8,317 bases of DNA, taken from assembly GCA_043782365.1 (NCBI GenBank), contig JAYWAO010000572.1:1-8317 (forward strand), given 5' to 3'. The position numbers and the translations under genes were made by a program. Shown one piece after another: positions 1 to 5,409 of this stretch. The notes under the pieces were generated by a model. It was not told where the DNA came from and did not search any database. It was given only the letters and a program-made list of their open reading frames with translations. The stretch is from CAIWCD01 sp043782365. Lineage in GTDB: Bacteria > Myxococcota > Myxococcia > Myxococcales > 40CM-4-68-19. Within the stretch, counting starts at the first letter, position 1. Each line of letters opens with the position of its first letter.

Positions 1-1781
1 TTCAGCCCGCAGCCGATACCAACGGCTTTGCCGGCCGATTTAGCCTGATAATAGATATCCTTCACCGCCGCGAGCGTCTTCTTGATGCCGACCGACTTCT
101 CCATCACCTGCCCGGTGGAGAAGACGTCGCCCACGTCGATGACGTTGCGCTCGCGGATCTGGAAGGAGTCGATGCCGACCTCCTTGGCGAGCAGGTCCAT
201 GCACCCCTCCATCGCGAAGGAAGCCTGGTTGGCGCCGAACCCGCGCATCGCGCCGCAGGGCGGGTGGTTGGTGTAGGCGGCGCGCGCTTCGATGTCGACG
301 TGCGAGACCCGGTACGGCCCGCACCCGTGGCCTGCTGCCCGCTCGAGCACCTTGCCGCCCACCGAGGCATACGCGCCCGAGTCGCCCACCATGCGGGCCT
401 TCACCGCCGTGAGCCGGCCCCCTTCGTCGCAGCCCACCTCATAGCGCATGGTGATCGGGTGGCGCTTGGGGTGCAGCCGGATCGACTCCTCGCGGTTGAG
501 CGCCAGCCGCACCGGCGCGCCGGTGAGCAGGCAGAGGAGCGCGGTCTGCGACTGCACCGACATGTCCTCCTTGCCGCCGAAGGCGCCGCCGTTGGGGATC
601 AGCTCGACGAAGAGGTCGTCCTCGGGCATGCCGAGAAACTTCGCCACCTGCCGGCGGTCGTCGAAGATGCCCTGGCCCTGCGTGAAGAGCGCCATCCGGC
701 CGCCGGGGAGCGGCTCCGCCAGCGCGCACTCGGGCTCGAGGAAGAGGTGCTCGATCCGCTGCGTCTGCCAGGTGCCGCGGACGACGTGGGCGCTCTTCGC
801 CAGCGCGTCGTCGGCGTCGCCGCGGCGGATCACCGACCTGGAGAGCTGGTTGTCGTGCTTCGGGTTTACTTGGGGGGCGCCCGGCGAGAGCGAGAAGACC
901 GGGTCGAGCACCGCCGGCAACACCTCCCACTGCGCGTCGATCAGCGCGACCGCCTCCCGCGCGGTCGCCACGTCCACCGCGGCCACCGCGGCGATCACGT
1001 CGCCTACGCAGCGCGCCTCCTCGCCCACCGCGACGAAGCCCGGCCAGTCGGAGTAGAGGATGCCGTACCAGCGCTCGCCCGGCACCTCGGCGGCGGTGGC
1101 CACGGCCTTCACGCCCGGGAGCGCGCGGGCCTTGGAGACGTCGAGCGAGACGAGCTTCGCGCGCGGGTGCGGCGAGAGCATCACCGCGCCGTGGAGCATG
1201 CCGTCGCGCACCATGTCGGCCACGTAGGGGCGCATCCCGAGCGTCATCGCCGCCGCGCCGACGCGCTGGAACGAGGCGCCGACGCGCGCATCGGTGACCG
1301 GCGCGGGGATCTGCTCGCCGCGGCGGGCCTTCGCCAAGAGCTCGATGGCGTCGATGATCTTCACGTAGCCAGTGCAGCGGCAGAGGTGCACGTCGAGCGC
1401 CTGCGCGATCTGGTCTCGCGAGGGGCGCGGGTTCTTGTCGATCAGGTGCTTGGCCCGCAGCGCGATGCCCGGGATGCAAAAGCCGCACTGCAGGCCCGCG
1501 GCGGCGGTGAACGCCTGCGCGGTGAGCGCGCGCTCCTCGGCGGAGATCCCCTCGAGCGTGACCACGTCCTTGCCGTGGGTCTTGTGCGCGTCCACCGCGC
1601 AGGCCGTCTTCGGGTTGCCGTCCACCAAGACGAGGCAGCAGCCGCACTGCCCCTGCGGCGAGCATCCGTCCTTGGGCGAGGTGACGTTGCAGCGCTCGCG
1701 CAAGGTGTCGAGCAGCGACTCGCCCTCGCGGGGCTCGACTCGCTGCACGGCGCCGTTCAGCATGAACTCGACTGCGGCCAT
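1..1781 (-). CDS. Molybdenum hydroxylase, xanthine dehydrogenase family, fused [2Fe-2S]-Moco form (C-terminus off window)
   Basis: Probable purine hydroxylase that oxidises hypoxanthine/xanthine at a molybdopterin centre and passes electrons through two [2Fe-2S] clusters. 593 residues are visible. Residues 1-75 form a plant-ferredoxin-type domain (C40, C46, C49, C61). Residues 85-150 form the second [2Fe-2S] domain (C99GFC102 and C134RC136TGY). The molybdopterin domain begins near 185, with TQGQG (367-371), GGAFGGKED (398-406) and AMRGFG (511-516). E405 and R513 align by motif with bovine XDH Glu802 and Arg880, which bind purine and are replaced in aldehyde oxidases. The C-terminal active-site Glu is beyond the window. 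No FAD domain lies between the Fe-S and Mo parts, as in the selenium-dependent XDH-like family (about 850 residues, from memory). No in-frame TGA is seen in the visible part. The ATG at 1781 has a GGAG six bases upstream. A deaminase remnant lies upstream on the same strand. Family is sure; exact substrate is inferred. Confidence 0.93.
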   Translation of the reverse strand, partial: MAAVEFMLNGAVQRVEPREGESLLDTLRERCNVTSPKDGCSPQGQCGCCLVLVDGNPKTACAVDAHKTHGKDVVTLEGISAEERALTAQAFTAAAGLQCGFCIPGIALRAKHLIDKNPRPSRDQIAQALDVHLCRCTGYVKIIDAIELLAKARRGEQIPAPVTDARVGASFQRVGAAAMTLGMRPYVADMVRDGMLHGAVMLSPHPRAKLVSLDVSKARALPGVKAVATAAEVPGERWYGILYSDWPGFVAVGEEARCVGDVIAAVAAVDVATAREAVALIDAQWEVLPAVLDPVFSLSPGAPQVNPKHDNQLSRSVIRRGDADDALAKSAHVVRGTWQTQRIEHLFLEPECALAEPLPGGRMALFTQGQGIFDDRRQVAKFLGMPEDDLFVELIPNGGAFGGKEDMSVQSQTALLCLLTGAPVRLALNREESIRLHPKRHPITMRYEVGCDEGGRLTAVKARMVGDSGAYASVGGKVLERAAGHGCGPYRVSHVDIEARAAYTNHPPCGAMRGFGANQASFAMEGCMDLLAKEVGIDSFQIRERNVIDVGDVFSTGQVMEKSVGIKKTLAAVKDIYYQAKSAGKAVGIGCGL

Positions 1782-1787
1782 CAGTGG

Positions 1788-1791
1788 CTCC
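1788..1791 (-). promoter_or_regulatory. Ribosome binding site of the molybdenum hydroxylase gene
   Basis: On the minus strand GGAG precedes the ATG at 1781 with a six-base spacer. This favours that ATG over the in-frame Met codon at residue 7. The only other Shine-Dalgarno-like GGAG nearby lies in the loop of an upstream inverted repeat, too far away to serve this start. Confidence 0.7.
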
Positions 1792-1792
1792 A

Positions 1793-1847
1793 GCGGCAAA
1801 CAGTGCCGCAGTCTCGACTGTAGCGCTCTCCCGAGCGAAGATCGATC
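1793..1847. repeat. Cluster of four adjacent inverted repeats upstream of the molybdenum hydroxylase
   Basis: Four perfect dyads are packed in 55 bases of the 77-base gap between the deaminase remnant and the hydroxylase start. They are GCGGCA/TGCCGC with a 5-base spacer (1793-1809), CAGTC/GACTG with a 2-base spacer (1809-1820), CGCTC/GAGCG with a 4-base spacer (1824-1837), and the continuous palindrome GATCGATC (1840-1847). The one nearest the gene ends two bases from the Shine-Dalgarno, so as RNA it could affect ribosome access; as DNA any of them could be an operator. Each is short enough to arise by chance in G+C-rich DNA, so only the clustering is notable. No convincing -35/-10 pair was found here. 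Confidence 0.45.
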
Positions 1848-1860
1848 CTCGAAGCGAAGG

Positions 1861-2091
1861 CTACGTCGAGGGCACGCCCGACGGAGCGAGCGCTCGGTGG
1901 CCCCATGCGCCCTCGTGCACCGCTGCCGCCTCCTGCTCGAGCAGCGGGCCGGTCACCTCGACGGCGCGCTGTCCGGCGGCGAAGACCACGCGGCACGGGA
2001 GGTCGAGCGTGGGGTTCTCGGGATCGTCGCCGGTGAAGGCCTTGAGCGCCTCCGCGGGCAAGCCGTAGACGACGCGGCCGATGCCCGCCCA
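1861..2091 (-). pseudogene. C-terminal remnant of a CMP/dCMP-type nucleoside (guanine/cytosine) deaminase
   Basis: The frame reads 76 codons to a TAG at 1861, beginning WAGIGRVVYGL and continuing with TGDDPENPTLDLPCR, FAAGQRAVEVTGPLL and EAAAVHEGAW. From family knowledge this is the last third of small nucleoside deaminases (about 150-170 residues), where the stretch follows a zinc-site motif of the kind PCxxC...AIYWAGI. Everything before the Trp is missing: an in-frame TGA sits directly upstream (2092-2094), and the tex stop codon lies only about 35 bases further. The H-x-E and PCxxC zinc ligands are therefore absent and no deaminase activity is possible. The only start in frame is a TTG at 2061 with no Shine-Dalgarno. 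The conserved C-terminus has no internal stop or frameshift, which suggests recent loss by deletion. An intact ancestor beside a xanthine dehydrogenase would fit guanine-to-xanthine conversion. The family assignment is from memory of the motif. Confidence 0.78.
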
Positions 2092-2128
2092 TCAACAAGG
2101 CCCTTCCCAGAGACCCCGAGAAAGAGTC

Positions 2129-4471
2129 TTACTTCTTCAGCAGCGCCGCGAACGGGTTGTTGCTGAACCCCTTCTGCGGCTGCTCCCGGGGCGCCGGCTT
2201 CGGCGCGGCCCTCTGCTCCGGCCTCTGCCCGGGCTGCTGCGCCGCCCCCTGCGCCGGCCGCTGCCCTTGCTGCGCGCTCGGCCCGCGTTGGTCGTGGCGC
2301 TGCACCGGTCCGCTGCCGCTCTTCGCCGAGAGCGCGATCCTCCTCCGCGGCAGGTCCACCTCGAGCACCCGCACCTTGAGGTTCTGCCCCACCTTCACCG
2401 CCTCGTGCGGGTCCTTGACGAACTTGTCGGAGAGCTGCGAGACGTGCACCAGCCCGTCCTGGTGCACGCCCACGTCGACGAAGGCGCCGAACGCGGTCAC
2501 GTTGGTGACCACGCCGTCGAGCAGCATCCCGGGCACCAGGTCCTCCAGCTTGCGGACGTCGTCGCGGAACTTGGGCGCCTCGAAGGTCTCGCGCGGGTCG
2601 CGGCCGGGCTTCTGCAGCTCACGGCCGATGTCCTCCAGCGTGGGCAGGCCCACCTCCGGCGAGACGTAGCGCGACCAGTCGATCGAGCCCACCGCCGCCG
2701 CGTTGCCGACCAGCGCCGAGAGCTCCAGCCCGGCGTCGCGCGCGATCTTCTCCACCAGCGCGTACCGCTCCGGGTGCACCGCGCTGGCGTCGAGCGGGTG
2801 CGCGCCGCCGCGGATGCGGACGAACCCGGCGCACTGCTCGAACGCCTTCGGCCCCAGGCCGCTGACTTCAAGCAACGCCTTGCGGGAAGCGAACGCGCCC
2901 TTCTCCTCGCGGTGCTTGACGATCTTTCTCGCGAGGCCCGGGCCCACCCCGGCCACCTGCGCGAGCAGCGGCGCCGACGCCGTGTTGAGCTCGACGCCCA
3001 CCGCGTTGACGCAGCTCTCGACCACGTCGTGGAGCTTGCGCTTGAGCAGCGGCTGGAAGACGTCGTGCTGGTACTGCCCGACGCCGATCGCGTTGGGCTC
3101 GACTTTGACCAGCTCCGCCAGCGGATCTTGCAGCCGGCGCGCGATGGAGATGGCGCCCCGCACCGTCAGGTCGAGGTCGGGGAACTCCTCGCGGGCCACG
3201 TCGCTCGCCGAGTACACCGACGCGCCCGACTCGCTCACCATCACGACCAGGGTCCCTTCGCTCTTGCCGAGCTCCTTCAAGACGTCGCGGCAGAAGTCGG
3301 CGGTCTCGCGGCCGTGGGTGCCGTTCCCCACCGCGATCGCCTGCGGCTGGTGGACCGTCACCAGCTGCGCGAGCGTCTTCTTCGCCTGCGCCACCGCGTG
3401 CTCGCCGGCCACCAGGTTGAAGATGGTGTGGGCGACCAGCTTGCCCGTGTCGTCCACCACGGCGCACTTGCAGCCCGTGCGCTGCCCGGGGTCCACGCCG
3501 AGGACCACCTTGCGGCCGAGCGCTGGTTGCAAGAGCAGCCGCCGCACGTTCTCGGCGAAGACCGCCACCGCCTCGCGGTCGGCCTGCAGCTTGAGCTCCA
3601 CGCGCAGGTCGACGTCGATGCTCGGCCCGAGCAGCCGCGCCAGCGAGTCGTCGATGGCCGCCCGCAGGGCCCCCGCGAACGGCGAGGCGTTCTTGACGGG
3701 CACCAGCCGCGCCAGCTCGGCGGCCACCGCGGGCTCGTCGATCTCGACGTCGGCGCGGAGGACCCCCTCGGTCTCGCCGCGGTTGATGGCGAGGAAGCGG
3801 TGCGACGGCAGCGCCGCCGCCCTCTCGGAGAAACTGTAATACATCTCGAACTTGGTGGGGACCGCGTCCTTGCCGGGGGCCACCTTCACCGTCATCACGC
3901 CGGTCTTGAAGTAGGCCTCGCGCACCAGCGCGCGCAGGTCGGGCCGCTCGGCGACGTGCTCGGCGACGATGTCCCGCGCGCCCGCCAGCGCGGCCTTCGC
4001 GTCGGGGACGTCTTTCGCGAGGTCCACCAGCGCCTGCGCCTCTGCCTCCGGATCGCCGCTCGCGGGCTGCTCGAGGATGCGGGCCGCCAGGGGAGCGAGG
4101 CCGCGCTCGCGGGCGATCATCGCGCGGGTGCGCCGCTTGGGCTTGAAGGGCAGGTAGAGGTCCTCCAGCTCCGACTTCACCCAGCACGACTCCAGCTTCG
4201 CGCGCAGCTCGGGGGTGAGCTTCTGCTGGCTGTCGATCTCGGCCAGGATGACGCCGCGGCGGGCCTGCAGCTCGCGGTAATACAGATCCTTCTCGGCGAC
4301 GTCGCGCAGCTGCACCTCGTCGAGGCCGCCCGTCTGCTCCTTGCGGTAGCGGGCGACGAACGGCACCGAGGCGCCCTCGGCGAGCAGCCTGGCGGCCGCG
4401 CGGACCGAAGCGAGGGGGAGCTTCAGCTCACCGGCGACGCGGGAGGACGGGTCGTAGACGGGAGTCGTCAT
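2129..4471 (-). CDS. tex: RNA-binding transcription accessory protein Tex
   Basis: A cytoplasmic nucleic-acid-binding protein of the Tex/Spt6-core family, linked in other bacteria to transcription and stress or virulence gene expression. It has 780 residues, close to the 770-785 usual for Tex. Residues 1-200 form the helical Tex N-terminal domain, with the hallmark VPFVARYRKEQTGGLDEVQLR region (36-56) and LEDLYLPFKPKRRTR (102-116). The YqgF/RNase H-like fold (about 320-450) has GVDPGQRTGCK (325-335). SIARRLQDPLAELVK (442-456) and the GVGQYQHDV motif (463-471) follow. A helix-hairpin-helix region (about 490-555) includes CVNAVGVELNTAS and GPKAFEQCAGF. An S1 RNA-binding domain spans about 648-716. 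A low-complexity Gln/Pro/Arg tail (717-768) ends in NNPFAALLKK. The ATG at 4471 gives an N-terminus that lines up with known Tex proteins, but no clear Shine-Dalgarno is seen. The gene starts 62 bases after the lipoprotein stop on the same strand, so readthrough or cotranscription is possible. A GGCGG/CCGCC hairpin (4494-4512) lies in that gap. Confidence 0.97.
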   Translation of the reverse strand: MTTPVYDPSSRVAGELKLPLASVRAAARLLAEGASVPFVARYRKEQTGGLDEVQLRDVAEKDLYYRELQARRGVILAEIDSQQKLTPELRAKLESCWVKSELEDLYLPFKPKRRTRAMIARERGLAPLAARILEQPASGDPEAEAQALVDLAKDVPDAKAALAGARDIVAEHVAERPDLRALVREAYFKTGVMTVKVAPGKDAVPTKFEMYYSFSERAAALPSHRFLAINRGETEGVLRADVEIDEPAVAAELARLVPVKNASPFAGALRAAIDDSLARLLGPSIDVDLRVELKLQADREAVAVFAENVRRLLLQPALGRKVVLGVDPGQRTGCKCAVVDDTGKLVAHTIFNLVAGEHAVAQAKKTLAQLVTVHQPQAIAVGNGTHGRETADFCRDVLKELGKSEGTLVVMVSESGASVYSASDVAREEFPDLDLTVRGAISIARRLQDPLAELVKVEPNAIGVGQYQHDVFQPLLKRKLHDVVESCVNAVGVELNTASAPLLAQVAGVGPGLARKIVKHREEKGAFASRKALLEVSGLGPKAFEQCAGFVRIRGGAHPLDASAVHPERYALVEKIARDAGLELSALVGNAAAVGSIDWSRYVSPEVGLPTLEDIGRELQKPGRDPRETFEAPKFRDDVRKLEDLVPGMLLDGVVTNVTAFGAFVDVGVHQDGLVHVSQLSDKFVKDPHEAVKVGQNLKVRVLEVDLPRRRIALSAKSGSGPVQRHDQRGPSAQQGQRPAQGAAQQPGQRPEQRAAPKPAPREQPQKGFSNNPFAALLKK

Positions 4472-4533
4472 GGCGGCCCGAGTACCACGCGGCGGCGGCC
4501 AGATGAACCGCCACGCGTGCGCACGAGCGGCCG

Positions 4534-5175
4534 CTACCGCGAGCTGAAGCTGTAGCCTGCCACGCAGGGCAGGGTGCAAGCGCAGCCGGTGCTGCCGGCG
4601 CTGGCGCTGATCGCCTCGGTCAGCGTACCGCTGATGCCGGTCACCGGGCCCAGGCCGCCGTCGGCCTCGACCCGCAGGAGGCCGCCGTCGGCGGTCTTCG
4701 GCGTGCCGGTGATGGTCTCGGTGAGGTCGAGCGGACAGAGGCAGGCGGAGCCCGTCTGGTTGGCGCCGGTGGTGGACTGCGAGAAGACGCCGCCGTCGAG
4801 CGTCACCGAGTGCGTGCCGCTGCCGCGAAAAGAGTAGGCGAGCGCGACGTCGCCCGCGTCGGTGGTGGTGCCGCAGAGGAGCATCAGGGCCGGGGAGGGC
4901 GTGCCGGTCAGCGAGGCGTCGGCCGGGCCGCCGTCGGTGGCGCGGGTGATGGTGCAGGCCGCGCCGGCGTCCACTGCGGCGAAGCCCACGGTGAAGCTGC
5001 CGAGCGCGCTGAAGCCCGGCGGGCAGGCGAGGTTGCTGTCGCAGGCCACCGCGCAGAGCAGTCCGGCGGCCGGGAGGAGCAGCGCGAAGCGCAGACGGCG
5101 CGCGGCGGACCTCGGCGCTGCCAGCGTCTGGGGGCGAGTGGCTGCGGGCGTCGAGGCGGAGATCGGCAGAGGCAT
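4534..5175 (-). CDS. Cys-rich putative lipoprotein, function unknown
   Basis: I do not recognise this 213-residue protein. A basic N-region (RSAARRLRF, 22-30) leads to a hydrophobic stretch (about 29-44) and a lipobox-like AVAC with Cys45 followed by Asp, so export and lipid attachment are likely. The -3 residue is Ala, not the preferred Leu, so a plain secreted protein is also possible. The mature part has eight further Cys (51, 74, 101, 145, 147, 198, 200, 204), including two C-x-C pairs, suggesting disulfides. It is rich in Thr, Gly, Ser and Asp-Gly-Gly, with no membrane helix after the signal, consistent with a beta-rich surface domain. G/C-rich third codon positions support real coding. 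No Shine-Dalgarno precedes the ATG. A TACACT box (5185-5190) is placed so that a transcript could start about three bases before it, but no good -35 accompanies it. The gene is divergent from the M1 peptidase and lies upstream of tex. Confidence 0.75.
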   Translation of the reverse strand: MPLPISASTPAATRPQTLAAPRSAARRLRFALLLPAAGLLCAVACDSNLACPPGFSALGSFTVGFAAVDAGAACTITRATDGGPADASLTGTPSPALMLLCGTTTDAGDVALAYSFRGSGTHSVTLDGGVFSQSTTGANQTGSACLCPLDLTETITGTPKTADGGLLRVEADGGLGPVTGISGTLTEAISASAGSTGCACTLPCVAGYSFSSR

Positions 5176-5225
5176 TGGCGCAGCAGTGTACCCTGGGAGG
5201 GGGCGATGGCGCAGCGAGGCTCCGG

Positions 5226-5248
5226 GCGCGGCGGAACAATCGCCGCGC
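5226..5248. repeat. Perfect 8-bp inverted repeat with 7-base spacer
   Basis: Arms GCGCGGCG (5226-5233) and CGCCGCGC (5241-5248) flank the A/T-rich spacer GAACAAT. It lies about 50 bases upstream of the lipoprotein start and about 160 upstream of the peptidase start. It could be a regulator-binding dyad or an RNA hairpin; there is no T-run on either side, so it is not a classical terminator. G+C-rich arms of this length can occur by chance in such DNA. Confidence 0.5.
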
Positions 5249-5305
5249 GCCGCGCAACAGCGCCGGGCTGGGCTTGTCGTGCAGAGAGCCGCAGCCGACC
5301 GGACT

Positions 5306-5331
5306 GTTGCAGGCGCGTTGCCCTCCGTTGC
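5306..5331 (+). repeat. Three GTTGC direct repeats spaced 11 and 10 bases
   Basis: GTTGC occurs at 5306-5310, 5317-5321 and 5327-5331, one helical turn apart, 79-104 bases upstream of the peptidase ATG. An inverted copy, GCAAC, lies at 5254-5258. Regular helical phasing is typical of activator-binding sites, but the unit is only five bases long. Confidence 0.4.
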
Positions 5332-5398
5332 CTGGGGAGGGGCCAACGCCGAGACTGCGCCGCTGCCGGTCGCCACGCCGTACCGCCCGCAGCACTTC

Positions 5399-5403
5399 AG
5401 GAG
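5399..5403 (+). promoter_or_regulatory. Ribosome binding site of the M1 peptidase gene
   Basis: AGGAG lies six bases before the ATG at 5410. It fixes this start against the much longer open frame upstream, whose translation shows no family signal, and against Met7. The chosen start also places a hydrophobic signal sequence at the N-terminus. Confidence 0.8.
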
Positions 5404-5409
5404 AGCTTC

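Larger units (their letters stand above)
5176..5409. other. Divergent intergenic region between lipoprotein and M1 peptidase genes
   Basis: These 234 bases separate two divergently transcribed genes and must hold promoters for at least one of them. They hold a perfect 8-bp dyad (5226-5248), three phased GTTGC repeats (5306-5331), a weak TACACT -10-like box for the lipoprotein, and a good Shine-Dalgarno for the peptidase. Long reading frames cross the region on both strands, but their products are Arg/Ala-rich off-frame extensions with no family signal. No clear sigma-70 -35/-10 pair was found for the peptidase. Confidence 0.6.

Noticed and set aside
439..1665. Second minus-strand open frame inside the hydroxylase gene
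   Set aside because: It is a shifted frame of the same strand, Arg/Gly/Ala-rich, with no motif; the true frame runs from 1781.
264..1823. Long open frames on the plus strand (264-1823, 448-1056, 1372-2166) opposite the molybdenum hydroxylase
   Set aside because: Their translations are Arg/Ala/His-rich with no family motif, and the minus-strand frame has all the Fe-S and Moco motifs. Long antisense frames are expected in G+C-rich coding DNA.
1781..2098. A 105-residue minus-strand frame whose TGA overlaps the hydroxylase ATG (TGATG)
   Set aside because: The overlap looks like translational coupling, but the product is Arg-rich without motifs and the frame is one base off the deaminase remnant, which carries the recognisable protein.
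2105..2131. Weak stem after the tex stop (AGACTC / GGGTCT with one G-T pair)
   Set aside because: The stem is short, has a G-T pair and no T-run, so it is not enough to call a terminator.
2081..4555. 824-residue plus-strand frame opposite tex
   Set aside because: Composition is His/Arg/Leu-rich shadow sequence; the Tex domains are complete on the minus strand.
4472..5395. N-terminal extension of the tex frame up to 5395
   Set aside because: The extension is a shifted reading of the lipoprotein gene and has no family signal; the ATG at 4471 gives the normal Tex N-terminus.
4810..5409. N-terminal extension of the M1 peptidase frame
   Set aside because: It is Arg/Gly-rich off-frame sequence; AGGAG, the ATG and a signal sequence at 5399-5472 define the start.
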